Below, piece by piece: positions 45,765 through 55,377 of a stretch of DNA of 64,000 bases (position 1 is the first letter of the stretch; each line of letters starts with the position of its first letter). Under the pieces are notes generated by a model that saw only the letters and a list, made by a program, of their open reading frames with translations, had not been told where the DNA came from and searched no databases. Source of the stretch: Seribacter sp963934295. GTDB taxonomy: Bacteria > Verrucomicrobiota > Verrucomicrobiia > Opitutales > Seribacteraceae. Location of the stretch: NCBI GenBank assembly GCA_963934295.1, contig CAWVXY010000013.1, forward strand, positions 13,132-77,131, read 5' to 3'. The position numbers were made by a program, and so were the translations under genes.

Positions 45765-47224
45765 TTTGATTTTTTCGTTTTAGTTTTGGATGAATGATAT
45801 TTTTCTAACACCTTTTGTTCATCTGCCTGTACGGAGGTCGCCCAAACCGTAAATTCCTGATTCATTCTTTCCACCACACCTGGAAATTTCTTGGCTACAT
45901 TATTCTCTTCAAAAGGATCTTTCAAAAGATCGTAGAGTTCCCATGGATTTTTCTGTTCCTTTTTACTGGAAATGCGAATGATTTTATATTTCTTCTCAAT
46001 CCAGGCATCCATCCCCCTGCAATGAAAACCGATCCCCTTTCGTTTTTTCATCTTTCCATCAATTAAGGGTAACAGATTGATGCCATCATATTCCCGATCA
46101 TCCGGTAGAGGAATACCTGCTGCGGCGAGAGCGGTGGGAAAATAGTCACTGGTCACCGCCGGCATGCCGGTGGAGAATGGCTTCTTGATCCGGGCGGGCC
46201 ACTCGAGGATGCCCGGCATAAGAATACCGCCCTCATAAAGAAAGCGCTTCCAACCACGGTAGGCCCCGGTTGAGCCAAGCGGGGTGTAGGTAAACTTACC
46301 TCCTTGGGCTTTCCCGCGCATTACCTCCTTCTTGCCCTTCAGATTGGGGCCGTTGTCGCTGGTAAACCAAACCATGGTATTTTCCGCCACGCCGAGTTCG
46401 CGAAGCGCCTTCCGCAAGGCGCCCACCTGGGTATCCACCGCAGTGATGTTGCTAAAATAGATCTGCTCCTTGACCGAACAGTCCGCGTATTGCTTCATAA
46501 GTTCAGGGTTCTTGCCCAGAGGGGTATGCACATTATGGAACCAAATCACGGCGAGGAAAGGTTTCTTTGCCTTGGCCTGCTCACGAATGAAGGGGATCGC
46601 CTTGTTCATCACGATGGCCGCGTCGTCACCACGCAGAGTAGGATCCTTTTGCCCCTCCTCGAACGGGATGTTACGCCCGTTGTGCCAATACAAACCCTCG
46701 ATGCCGTGCTTGCCGATTTTGGCATAGGGGTCGTGGGTTACTAAAACATTGAAGGTTGAAAAACATTCTTCAAAACCTGCTTTCCATGGCGGCATCACAT
46801 GGACCGGTCCTTTCGCCATCTTCTCGTCAAAACCACCGAGATGCCACTTGCCAAAGTGTCCGGTTGCATAGCCTTTTTCCTTTAAGGCCTCGGGCAAAGT
46901 AATTTCTTCCTGCGGTAAGTGTTCCTCATCTGCCCGCGAGGGATCATTGATGCTTACTCGCCAATTCGAACGCCCCGTCATGCAGGTTGCCCTTGTTGGA
47001 CTGCAAACGGACGCCCCAGCATAGAAGCGGTCAAACCGAAGACCACTCGCGGCCATGTCGTCAAGATGGGGGGTCTTAATCTTGGGATGCCCGTTGTACC
47101 CAACATCCCCCCAACCCTGATCATCCGTCATCAGGAACACCATGTTAGGCAAAGTCTCGCCATGAGCAGACCATGTCGCCAGGCAGACGAATAAAACGCG
47201 CTTCAGTTGTTTAATCGGATTCAT
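45761..47224 (-). CDS. Secreted sulfatase (CSPTR)
   Basis: About 487 residues from ATG 47224. The frame is open 222 bases further up, but that part lies inside the upstream sulfatase and would displace the signal peptide (MNPIKQLKRVLFVCLATWSA). Sulfatase features: MTDDQGWGDVGYNGHP near 32, active site SVCSPTRATCMTGR (Cys74), TGHFGKWHLGG near 118, WFHNVHTPLG near 215 and TSDNGPNLKGKKE near 270. It is arylsulfatase-like in layout, and ends in a lysine-rich tail (SSKTKTKKSK). It overlaps the gene before by 14 bases and the one after by four, so three sulfatases are translated in series. Confidence 0.87.
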   Translation of the reverse strand: MNPIKQLKRVLFVCLATWSAHGETLPNMVFLMTDDQGWGDVGYNGHPKIKTPHLDDMAASGLRFDRFYAGASVCSPTRATCMTGRSNWRVSINDPSRADEEHLPQEEITLPEALKEKGYATGHFGKWHLGGFDEKMAKGPVHVMPPWKAGFEECFSTFNVLVTHDPYAKIGKHGIEGLYWHNGRNIPFEEGQKDPTLRGDDAAIVMNKAIPFIREQAKAKKPFLAVIWFHNVHTPLGKNPELMKQYADCSVKEQIYFSNITAVDTQVGALRKALRELGVAENTMVWFTSDNGPNLKGKKEVMRGKAQGGKFTYTPLGSTGAYRGWKRFLYEGGILMPGILEWPARIKKPFSTGMPAVTSDYFPTALAAAGIPLPDDREYDGINLLPLIDGKMKKRKGIGFHCRGMDAWIEKKYKIIRISSKKEQKNPWELYDLLKDPFEENNVAKKFPGVVERMNQEFTVWATSVQADEQKVLEKYHSSKTKTKKSK

Positions 47225-48725
47225 CGTATCGGTAATAATCAGGATGGTTATATAGCTGCTTGTTCGAAAGCTCTTCGAGCTTTGGATTATTTTGGATCCA
47301 ACGTTTACCGTATTTCGAATCCCAAAAAGGATGATCTTCTTCAAGGTGTGATGGCAACGAATCCAGTACTCTCTTAAAAAGAGAAAGTGTTGGGGCATGT
47401 TCAGGTAATCCTTCTGCTCGTTCATATCCGCGACCAAAACGGTCATTACCCGTAAAATAAAATCGGCCTTCCGGTTTGCCTAACAAATGAGACCTTGCCT
47501 CCAACAAATACTTCTTGGTTCGCAAAACCTGAACCGAACCGGTGTATGCATATATCCATTTGCGGTGAGACTTAGTCTTACCAGTCAAAAACGGCAGTTG
47601 GCTCTTACCATCGAAATAAAGATCATCAGACTGAGAAATCCCCGCCATTTCCAACAAAGTAGGAGCAACATCAGAGAAATCAGTTAGCTCATTCGTAATC
47701 CCCAGAGGTTTTATGCCCGGGCCTCGCACCACATACGGAACATGTACTCCTCGTTCCACCCCACGATCCTTCGCGGTCACAGCTGTTCCGTTATCCGCAC
47801 AAAAAATAAAGTAGGTATTCTCATAGATACCTAAATCTTTCGCTTTCGTTATGAGCTTCCCAATAAGCTTATCCATATATTCAATCAGTCGAGCAAATCG
47901 TTGCGCACGCTTTTTTTCATATTTTGTAACTGCCTTTTCTTTTTCCTCTTTAGTAAGTCCCTTAAAATCCGGTTTCTCCAATTCCAAATCCATCGGTTTT
48001 CCATGATCGGGGGTGGTTGAATATGGGCCATGAGGAATCACCGTGGGCCAATAGGCAATGAAAGGCTTCTCTTTTTTGGTCATTCTCGCCATGAAGCCCA
48101 AAAGGAAATCGCAGCGTTGATCAGGTCCGAAATCCTCTTCCTTAACCTTCAGGTATTTGCCATTCTCAACGGTGGAAGGATGCCAATAGCGCAAGTCCTC
48201 AAGTCCTAAATCCTTTCGCAAACCGGAAGCAATCGGGTCGACCCCAAGATGAGACTTAATCTTTTCCGGACTCTCCCATAAACAGTACTCATCAAAACCA
48301 ACATTTTCATCCCACGGTTCACGGCTTCCGCAATGCCACTTACCCGCAATCGCGGTTGCATATCCCCCATCTTGTAAAAGCTTCGACCAACTGGGGCGAT
48401 CCGTAAATAATTTACCCCTTGAATCGAATGCCCACATGTCATTCCGAAAAACACCCGTACGATTGGCATAAACACCCGTCATAAACAAAGCGCGTGATGG
48501 AGCACAAATAGCAGGAGCAAAACATGTTTTAAACTGAATCCCCTCCTTTGCAATTCGATCAATATTCGGAGTTCTTGCAGAACCTTTCTGGCCGTAGCAC
48601 GAAAACATATCGGCACTGACATCATCGGCCAGAATCAGGACAATATTCGGTTTTTTACCATATGCGTAAAATCCTCCATAAAAAAGGCTAACAAAAAAGA
48701 ATATCTTAGTGAAAACTTGTATCAT
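47211..48725 (-). CDS. Secreted sulfatase (CAPSR)
   Basis: A 504-residue protein; signal peptide about 1-22. The active site is AICAPSRALFMTGVY (Cys74). Other landmarks are ADDVSADMFSCYG near 33, AIAGKWHCGS near 123, YWPTVIPHGPYST near 223 and CADNGTAVTAKDRGVERGVH near 310. A charged helical insertion (KPDFKGLTKEEKEKAVTKYE) lies between. The C-terminal region has aromatic-rich YNHPDYYRYDESD. The gene is preceded by 152 bases of non-coding, AT-rich DNA, so a promoter may lie there. Confidence 0.87.
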   Translation of the reverse strand: MIQVFTKIFFFVSLFYGGFYAYGKKPNIVLILADDVSADMFSCYGQKGSARTPNIDRIAKEGIQFKTCFAPAICAPSRALFMTGVYANRTGVFRNDMWAFDSRGKLFTDRPSWSKLLQDGGYATAIAGKWHCGSREPWDENVGFDEYCLWESPEKIKSHLGVDPIASGLRKDLGLEDLRYWHPSTVENGKYLKVKEEDFGPDQRCDFLLGFMARMTKKEKPFIAYWPTVIPHGPYSTTPDHGKPMDLELEKPDFKGLTKEEKEKAVTKYEKKRAQRFARLIEYMDKLIGKLITKAKDLGIYENTYFIFCADNGTAVTAKDRGVERGVHVPYVVRGPGIKPLGITNELTDFSDVAPTLLEMAGISQSDDLYFDGKSQLPFLTGKTKSHRKWIYAYTGSVQVLRTKKYLLEARSHLLGKPEGRFYFTGNDRFGRGYERAEGLPEHAPTLSLFKRVLDSLPSHLEEDHPFWDSKYGKRWIQNNPKLEELSNKQLYNHPDYYRYDESD

Positions 48726-48877
48726 TTTTAAAGCCCGTTTTTACTTGGTGTTCTGGAATTGTCTCTGCAAAAAAAATCGGTATTCAAAAGGCAAAATAAC
48801 ATCTAAAAAATCTTCTTTTTCTAAAAACTAAAAGTCAATGTCTAGAAGCATTCCGATTTAACTTTAAAATAAGCGGC

Positions 48878-50494
48878 TTACTTATTTACTTTCTTTTTCC
48901 TCGTAACCATCACTTCGTTCCAAGGCAAGGCTCCCACCCGATTGGCCCAGGCCTCATAAAGAAGACGCAGTTCCTTGGCTTTCCCGCCCATCTTCTTGGA
49001 CAGGTCTTTCAATTCACTACGATCCTTGGTCATGTTATACAATTCCCACGGGGTATCGTGTATGGCGACCAACTTGTAGTCTCCCTTGCGCACCGCTCGG
49101 TTTCCCTCGTGCTCCCAATAGAGGGTACGCTCCTTTTGGGAATCCTCGGCAAAGACCGGCAATAGGCTCCTGCCTTCCATTCCCTTGACCGAAAGACCGG
49201 CGGCTGAGAGGCAGGTGGGTGCGACATCAATGATGTGGCTGGGGGCATGACGCAACTCCCCTTGGCTCTTTAGTCCGGCGGGCCAATGCACGATCAGCGG
49301 AGTGGCCACCCCACCCTCGTGGGTGTAACGCTTGTACATGCGGAATGGAGCATTGCTTAGGTTGGCCCATCCCCGACCGGAGCTCGAGGTCCAGCCCCCA
49401 AGGCGCCCCCACTCTTCGTAATTGTCCACCCGGGTTTCGGGATTCCTGTCGTTCTTGGCGAAGAGCCCCCGCCAGTCATGCACTCCCGTCCCAGGGACGC
49501 CGTTATCCACCATGAAGAGAATCAGGGTATTGTCCAAACGGCCGCTTGCTCTGAGCTTCTCCACGACCCGGCCAATGTTCTGGTCCATCCGGTCAATCAT
49601 CGCCGAGTAGAGGGACATTTTGAGATCCAATTCATCGCGCATGGCTTCATCATAAGTTTCCCACTCCGGAACATCGCTGGGCGAAAGGGCCCATTTTTTA
49701 TCAATTAACCCGATCTTAAGCATTCGCTGGTACCTTTCCCGGCGAAGCTTACCCCATCCCGTATCCTTGAATCGCCCCCGGTATTTCTTCGTATCCTCCT
49801 CCCGGGCATGAAGCGGGAAATGGGGAGCGTTGTGGGCGATGTAGAGAAAAAGGGGCTTATCGGGATGCTTGTCGAAGGACTCATCCATAAAGTGAAGAGC
49901 ATAGTCGGTGAAGACATCGGTGGTGTACCATTCCTGCTCGGGGTACAGATGATTGACCGGATTCTCGGTGGCAGGCAGCACCTCTTTGTCATCGAGGTAC
50001 ACCTGACAATTACGGAGAACTGTAAAATAGGAATCAATAAAATTACGGGTTCCATAAAAACGGTCGAATCCGCGGGCGACAGGAGATTGCTCGGGTTCTG
50101 TGCCAAGATGCCATTTTCCTGTCATCATGGTGCGGTAACCTCCCTGGCGAAGGCGTTCGGCCAGGGTCGGAACATCAGGCAGAATGGTCCCGCTGTAGCT
50201 TGGAATTCCCCGGTCTCTCGACATATGGCCCATCCCCGCCTGGTGCTGGTAAACGCCGGTCAGCAGGGCCGCCCGGGAGGGACAGCATCTACCCGTGTTG
50301 TAAAATTGTGAAAACCGCAACCCATTGGTTGCGAGCTTGTCAAGAACAGGCGTCTCGATCTCTCCGCCATAGCAACCGAAGTCGGAGAACCCAGCATCGT
50401 CGGCCATGATCACCACGATGTTGGGTTGGTTAGATATTGCCCCTAATGAAAGAAATACAAATAGGTTTAAATTAGCGACTAAGATACCCTTCAT
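48878..50494 (-). CDS. Secreted arylsulfatase (CCPSR)
   Basis: A 538-residue protein of the arylsulfatase type with a signal peptide (about 1-21). Active site GRCCPSRAALLTGVY (Cys70; Cys71 follows). ADDAGFSDFGCYGG near 31, MTGKWHLGT near 124, IAHNAPHFPLHA near 222 and FMVDNGVPGTGVHDW near 330. The GRGWANLSNAPFRMYKRYTH stretch and THEGGVATPLIVHWP are matched by the pseudogene at 8.2-8.8 kb, so that relic comes from a close paralog. It ends in a basic tail (VTRKKKVNK). Gene spacing to the upstream sulfatase is 21 bases. Confidence 0.89.
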   Translation of the reverse strand: MKGILVANLNLFVFLSLGAISNQPNIVVIMADDAGFSDFGCYGGEIETPVLDKLATNGLRFSQFYNTGRCCPSRAALLTGVYQHQAGMGHMSRDRGIPSYSGTILPDVPTLAERLRQGGYRTMMTGKWHLGTEPEQSPVARGFDRFYGTRNFIDSYFTVLRNCQVYLDDKEVLPATENPVNHLYPEQEWYTTDVFTDYALHFMDESFDKHPDKPLFLYIAHNAPHFPLHAREEDTKKYRGRFKDTGWGKLRRERYQRMLKIGLIDKKWALSPSDVPEWETYDEAMRDELDLKMSLYSAMIDRMDQNIGRVVEKLRASGRLDNTLILFMVDNGVPGTGVHDWRGLFAKNDRNPETRVDNYEEWGRLGGWTSSSGRGWANLSNAPFRMYKRYTHEGGVATPLIVHWPAGLKSQGELRHAPSHIIDVAPTCLSAAGLSVKGMEGRSLLPVFAEDSQKERTLYWEHEGNRAVRKGDYKLVAIHDTPWELYNMTKDRSELKDLSKKMGGKAKELRLLYEAWANRVGALPWNEVMVTRKKKVNK

Positions 50495-50515
50495 AGATGA
50501 ACATACAGATTATCA

Positions 50516-51922
50516 TTATATATTTTTGTTTGCAGCGGCATAAGCCTTATGCCCAGTTGAGTTCCCGGGGAGAATGGGATGTTGTTTTTGCGGAATAAAG
50601 GATGCATGTTCATGAATAACTTGTTTCATCTTAGGATTATCGATGAGGTTCTTCCATTCATGTGGATCATCCCTTAAATCGTATAACTCTTGGGAGCCAT
50701 CAAAGTATTGGATAAAACGAAAATGGGTAGACCGAATCGAATAATTACCCAACCCGAAACTTGTAATCGCAGGATGCTTCCATTCTCTCTTAGGGTTTTT
50801 CATCAGAGGAACCAGGCTCTGTCCTTCCTGAGTTTCATCTTTTGGTAAACCGGCCAGTTCAAGCAAGGTGGGAAAGATATCCAAAAGTTCAGCAGGACGA
50901 TTCGTCTTTTGGGCAGCCTTATGTCCTGGTGCTGCAACAACCACCGGCACTCGGGTTCCGTCCTCCCATAGGGAACGCTTCGCCCAGCGTTCCTTTTCTC
51001 CGAGATGGAACCCATGATCAGAAAACAAGGCAATGATTGTGTTGTCTGCGTATTCACTTTTCTCGAGGGCATCGAGCACAAGCCCAAGGCAATGGTCAGC
51101 AAAAGTTACCGAAGCAAGATAGGATTGAACGGCATGCTCCCACTGCCCCGCCCCGGTCACCCATTCATGAGTTGGGGAAACATGCTCTAAATTTGTTAGA
51201 TCAATCGCATACTGACTGAGGTCTTTGAGATCATCACTACGGACAGCGGGTAGTTTAATTTGATCTTTCGGATGCATATCAAACCATTTCTTCGTGGCAA
51301 ACATGGGAACATGCGGACGATAAAAACCAACTCCCATAAAAAAGGGTTTATCATGCTTCTGACTCAATTGATCGACTGCCCATTTCGCACATTTCATATC
51401 GGGCATCAAATTGTCGTCATCCGGAAAGATTCCCCAGTCCCATAACGGATGTCCGTGCGGTTGTGAAATCTTCTTTTGGGGTCGGGGCCCAAATCCACCA
51501 GTCGGCTTGTAACTCTGAAAAAAACGATGATCACGGGTATGATAGATTTTTCCTGCTGCCATGGTTTTATACCCATGATGAGCGAAAACTTCAGGCATCG
51601 TTTTTAGGTTTTTAAGAACCGGGGCTTCCTTGAGATCCGGGCTTAAAAAATACACCCCGCTGGTATGCGGGTAGCGCCCAGTCATCATGCTTGCCCTTGA
51701 AGGATTACAAACAGGGGATTGGCAATGAGCATTATTAAATAGAGTTCCTATCTTGGCCACTCGGTCGATATTTGGAGTTTTGGCTTGGGGGTGTCCACCC
51801 ATACAACCTACCCAGTCATTTAAATCATCGATCGAAATAAGGAGGACATTGGATTTCTTGGATGCACCAAAAATCAATGACTGAAACATGAATAAAGATA
51901 ATAGGATGGTTAGTGTTTTCAT
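50516..51922 (-). CDS. Secreted iduronate-2-sulfatase-like sulfatase (CNPSR)
   Basis: A 468-residue protein; signal peptide about 1-20. The opening ISIDDLNDWVGCMGGHPQAK and active site SPVCNPSRASMMTGRYP (Cys72) are typical of the iduronate-2-sulfatase-like branch. AAGKIYH near 124, GFYRPHVPMFA near 205 and LFSDHGFHLGEKERWAKRSL near 308 complete the picture; H-L-G-E-K is a hallmark of that branch. The likely substrate is a 2-O-sulfated uronic acid or a sulfated hexose, but subfamily assignment is by eye. 51 bases separate it from the upstream sulfatase. Confidence 0.88.
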   Translation of the reverse strand: MKTLTILLSLFMFQSLIFGASKKSNVLLISIDDLNDWVGCMGGHPQAKTPNIDRVAKIGTLFNNAHCQSPVCNPSRASMMTGRYPHTSGVYFLSPDLKEAPVLKNLKTMPEVFAHHGYKTMAAGKIYHTRDHRFFQSYKPTGGFGPRPQKKISQPHGHPLWDWGIFPDDDNLMPDMKCAKWAVDQLSQKHDKPFFMGVGFYRPHVPMFATKKWFDMHPKDQIKLPAVRSDDLKDLSQYAIDLTNLEHVSPTHEWVTGAGQWEHAVQSYLASVTFADHCLGLVLDALEKSEYADNTIIALFSDHGFHLGEKERWAKRSLWEDGTRVPVVVAAPGHKAAQKTNRPAELLDIFPTLLELAGLPKDETQEGQSLVPLMKNPKREWKHPAITSFGLGNYSIRSTHFRFIQYFDGSQELYDLRDDPHEWKNLIDNPKMKQVIHEHASFIPQKQHPILPGNSTGHKAYAAANKNI

Positions 51923-51973
51923 AATTTAAAATTTGGATTTCTTAATGATTACTTCTTCTTTCTGCCAAACAAA

Positions 51974-53761
51974 TCAGCGCCATTTGCCAGTCAATCGTTT
52001 GGCGATGCGGCGGGAAAATTCGTACTTCGATTTCTGAGCCTTATCGATCGCGTCGCGATGCTTCTTCCCGGCATCACCCAGTTCCTCGATGGCCCGCAGG
52101 GCAAACATCCCGACTAACAAGTTAGGATCCTGAATATGTTCAACCAATAGGTTCGAGTGATTCAGGTCACCGAATCCACACAGGGCCCGAGCTGCCGCGA
52201 CGCGAACGGTGGGGACAGGGTCATTAATAAGTTTAAGCAGTGTGGATTTGCCTTCTGGTATCCTATTGACTCCGATCCAGACAGCCGCCCAGTAACGCGT
52301 AGACGGATCGGAAGATTTGGCGAAGTCCATTAGCTTGTCGCTCTCGTTTGCTTCGCCAGCACTAATAACATCAATCAAGTCCTGCGTTTGCTTGCTTTGA
52401 TCATTACGGACAAAAGCTGAGTACTTGTTTCCAGCCTTCTTCCCGATGTCCTCCAAAATTGGTTCGGGAATCAAGCCCATATCACGAGTTGTCATCATTC
52501 GTTGCTGGAGAACCTTTCGCATAGCATCCAAACGCTCGCGATGTTTAGAATCATTGGCAAGATTGACCATTTCATCCGGATCACTCTGCAGGTCATAGAG
52601 CTCTTCCGGTGGACGGCGGGGATCAAACAGTCGTGACTGTTGATCGTTCAGTTTGCCTTCGCTGTGCAAGCTCCGAATGACCTGAATAATCTTTTTTCCA
52701 TCCTTATACTGACTGGGCTGAGTATGAGGAAGATGCGACATAAAGTTCCGAATATACTTATAGCGGGAATCGCGCACACAGCGCAGGATGTCGACCGTCT
52801 CGTCACAACGGTCTCGGGCCGCGAAGACAAATTCCCGGGACTTGTAGTCAGCGGCCAAAAAATCCAGTCCCTGTATGTGTTCGGGTATCTTAATTCCAGC
52901 AAGTTTTAGTGAGCACGCGGCAATATCAATATGCTCAATCAGATCTTCCCGCACGGTGCCGGCTAGTTGTTTCTTTGGCAACCGGACGATCATGGGAACG
53001 CGTATACCTTCTTCGTATAGGAACTGTTTGCCTCGCAGGTGGCTGACACCATGATCTGTCCAGAGAAAGACCGCGGCTGAATCCAAGCGTCCCGCCTTTT
53101 CTAGATCCGCGAGAATTTGGCCGACCTCTTCATCGGTCTTTACCCAAGAATCCAAATACTTTGCCCAGTCCTGGCGAAGAACCTGATGATCCGGATAATA
53201 CGGTGGCAAGACTACCTTGTTTGGATCGGCATGGCTTTTCGCTTTGCGGTTCTTTCCTCCCATGAGTTGGAATTGGGCGAAAATCGGTTGATTTGCAGGT
53301 GCCTTCTTCCAGTCGTTGCCGTGATAGAGCTTGCTCGTCGGGATAAAGTTGTAATCCGTCTTGCTCTTGTTGGTGACAAAGTACCCAGCATCACGGAAGA
53401 GCTCAGGGATTAGCCTGATCGTCTTGGGCACCTTGTAGCTGTCGTAGTAGGCCGCGTTGCCCCCCCCTTTACCGGATGAGGTCTGGCTACGATGATTATG
53501 AACACCAAGAGTAGTCTGGTACATTCCACTTATCATGGCTGAGCGGCTCGAAGAACAAACCGGGGAAGTGACGAAGGCATTTTGGCAAAGAATCCCCTCC
53601 CGGGCCATCCGATCGATATTTGGTGTCTTGATAAGGGTTTCGCCATAGCACCCGACGTGCGGGGATGCATCTTCGATAACGATCCATACAATGTTCGAAG
53701 CGACCGGATCCGTACCCCACAGGGTAGTGCCAAAGAGAAATAGAATGTGAAAATATTTCAT
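51974..53761 (-). CDS. Secreted sulfatase with C-terminal HEAT repeats (CSSSR)
   Basis: A 595-residue protein; signal peptide about 1-16. The catalytic motif is SPVCSSSRSAMISGMY (Cys69) with Ser in place of the usual Pro or Ala at the third position. IEDASPHVGCYGE near 29, WTDHGVSHLRGKQFLYEEG near 240 and VPMIVRLPK follow. The last 130 residues contain clear HEAT repeats (STRYWAAVWIGVNRI; VPTVRVAAARALCGFGD; LLVGMFALRAIEELGD). It shares architecture and a GYFVTNKSKTDYNF segment with the sulfatase at 31623-33479. 82 bases separate it from the upstream sulfatase. Confidence 0.86.
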   Translation of the reverse strand: MKYFHILFLFGTTLWGTDPVASNIVWIVIEDASPHVGCYGETLIKTPNIDRMAREGILCQNAFVTSPVCSSSRSAMISGMYQTTLGVHNHRSQTSSGKGGGNAAYYDSYKVPKTIRLIPELFRDAGYFVTNKSKTDYNFIPTSKLYHGNDWKKAPANQPIFAQFQLMGGKNRKAKSHADPNKVVLPPYYPDHQVLRQDWAKYLDSWVKTDEEVGQILADLEKAGRLDSAAVFLWTDHGVSHLRGKQFLYEEGIRVPMIVRLPKKQLAGTVREDLIEHIDIAACSLKLAGIKIPEHIQGLDFLAADYKSREFVFAARDRCDETVDILRCVRDSRYKYIRNFMSHLPHTQPSQYKDGKKIIQVIRSLHSEGKLNDQQSRLFDPRRPPEELYDLQSDPDEMVNLANDSKHRERLDAMRKVLQQRMMTTRDMGLIPEPILEDIGKKAGNKYSAFVRNDQSKQTQDLIDVISAGEANESDKLMDFAKSSDPSTRYWAAVWIGVNRIPEGKSTLLKLINDPVPTVRVAAARALCGFGDLNHSNLLVEHIQDPNLLVGMFALRAIEELGDAGKKHRDAIDKAQKSKYEFSRRIAKRLTGKWR

Positions 53762-53843
53762 AGATTACCAAATGTTTATGATGTGAAGCTTGGCATGATG
53801 CTTACAAATGAGCAGAAAAACCGTACTTGTGTCTTTATGACCG

Positions 53844-55277
53844 TCACTTTTTCTTTTTACCAAACCGTTCAACTGAGTAGCCTGCTTCGATTCGTTTAGA
53901 CAGGAGCTGCTTCTTCAGCTTTTTCATAGAAGCAGAATAATTGGGATCAGCAGCAAGGTTGGTAAACTCACTGGGATCCTTCTTTAAGTCATACAGTTCC
54001 TGTCCCTTTTCCCCATAACCCCAATGGGTGTAACGCCAATCGTGGGTGCGAATGGATTCGCCGCCACTACGGCTGATGGTGAAGGCCATATCCTTCTTCC
54101 ATGCCTTGGCGACCGGATCATCGAGAAGTGCCACCAGACTCTGGCCTTGAAGCACACTTGGGGGAGTCAGACCGGCAAGTTCAGCGAGCGTGGGATAGAG
54201 ATCAACCAGTTCGGTAATCTTCTTGGTCTGGTTCCCGTGGGTATCCTTCATCCATGGAACCGAGAGAATGAAAGGCACCCGGGTCGATTCTTCAAATAAA
54301 TGCTGTTTTTGAAACTTGTGATGCTCACCAAGCAGGTAGCCATGATCGCTGCTAAAGACAATGATCGTATCCTTCATGTGCCCTAGCTGTTCAAGTGCAC
54401 GAATGACTTTACCAGCCTGAGCATCCATATATGAAATACTTGCGTAGTAAGCCTGCAATAATCCCTTGTGGAGTTCCGGAGTCACCCCATAACCGCCATT
54501 CGCTTTGTATCCGCGGATGATCTTGGGCACATCCTCAAGGTCATTCGCAGGAACCACCGGTGCCTTCATCGCCTTGCGGTCGTAAAGCTCAAAATATTTT
54601 TTCGGTGCCACAAGCGGGACATGTGGTCGAACAAAGCCCACCGCAAGAAAGAAAGGTTTTTCATGATGCTTGTTTAGAAACTTGACCGCCGCTTCTGCTG
54701 CTAGTCCGTCGGCATGCACCAGGTCATCCCCTTCCGCCTCGACGCCTTCAAAAGTCTGTGAACCCTTGTCTTTGGGAGACCAATGCGTGCTCACCCCCGG
54801 TGCGTGCTGTTCAGGTGCCTTGATATTGACGGCCTCATCCCAGGAATGCGGATCATCTCGCGTGGCAGTTCCGGCAATGATCTCAGGCGGAATGCCCATA
54901 TGATAAATCTTACTGACTCGGCCAACCCGGTAACCATTTTTTCTGAATAATTGTGACATGGTGACCACATCCGGCATATTTCCTCGCAGGGTACCCGCAT
55001 TGCCCAGAGTTCCATTCGTGTAAGGATATAGTCCCGACATAAGTGAAGCACGCGACGCTCCACACACCGGATATTGGCAATGCATGTTCTCGAAGCGCAT
55101 ACCGCGACTGGCCAGCTTGTCCAGCTCCGGTGTTTTGCATTGTGGATGACCAAATCCGCTCAACGCGGTATTGAGGTCATCAGACATAAAGAATAAAACA
55201 TTCGGTTTTGATTTTTTTGCGGATACCCAAAAGCATCCGGCACAAAGAAAAATAAGTAATTGAATTAAGTTTTTCAT
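53844..55277 (-). CDS. Secreted iduronate-2-sulfatase-like sulfatase (CGASR)
   Basis: About 477 residues from ATG 55277, which has GAGGG eight bases upstream; an ATG five codons earlier lacks one. Signal peptide about 1-20. Active site YPVCGASRASLMSGLYP (Cys72) with Ala at the third position, as in human iduronate-2-sulfatase relatives. MSDDLNTALSGFGHPQCK near 31, GFVRPHVPLVAPKKYFEL near 225 and FSSDHGYLLGEHHKFQKQHL near 320 agree with that branch. First gene of the seven-sulfatase run; the promoter should lie in the 100 bases before it. Confidence 0.88.
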   Translation of the reverse strand: MKNLIQLLIFLCAGCFWVSAKKSKPNVLFFMSDDLNTALSGFGHPQCKTPELDKLASRGMRFENMHCQYPVCGASRASLMSGLYPYTNGTLGNAGTLRGNMPDVVTMSQLFRKNGYRVGRVSKIYHMGIPPEIIAGTATRDDPHSWDEAVNIKAPEQHAPGVSTHWSPKDKGSQTFEGVEAEGDDLVHADGLAAEAAVKFLNKHHEKPFFLAVGFVRPHVPLVAPKKYFELYDRKAMKAPVVPANDLEDVPKIIRGYKANGGYGVTPELHKGLLQAYYASISYMDAQAGKVIRALEQLGHMKDTIIVFSSDHGYLLGEHHKFQKQHLFEESTRVPFILSVPWMKDTHGNQTKKITELVDLYPTLAELAGLTPPSVLQGQSLVALLDDPVAKAWKKDMAFTISRSGGESIRTHDWRYTHWGYGEKGQELYDLKKDPSEFTNLAADPNYSASMKKLKKQLLSKRIEAGYSVERFGKKKK

Positions 55278-55377
55278 AATAAAAGCCCTCAAGGGATTTA
55301 ATAAGTACCTGTTTGAATTTTCATCCTCAATGAAAATTCTTCATCTATGAATATATTTTATAGAACAGCAATCGTTC

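Noticed and set aside
47225..47446. N-terminal extension of the CSPTR sulfatase
   Set aside because: It lies wholly inside the upstream sulfatase gene and hides a good signal peptide.
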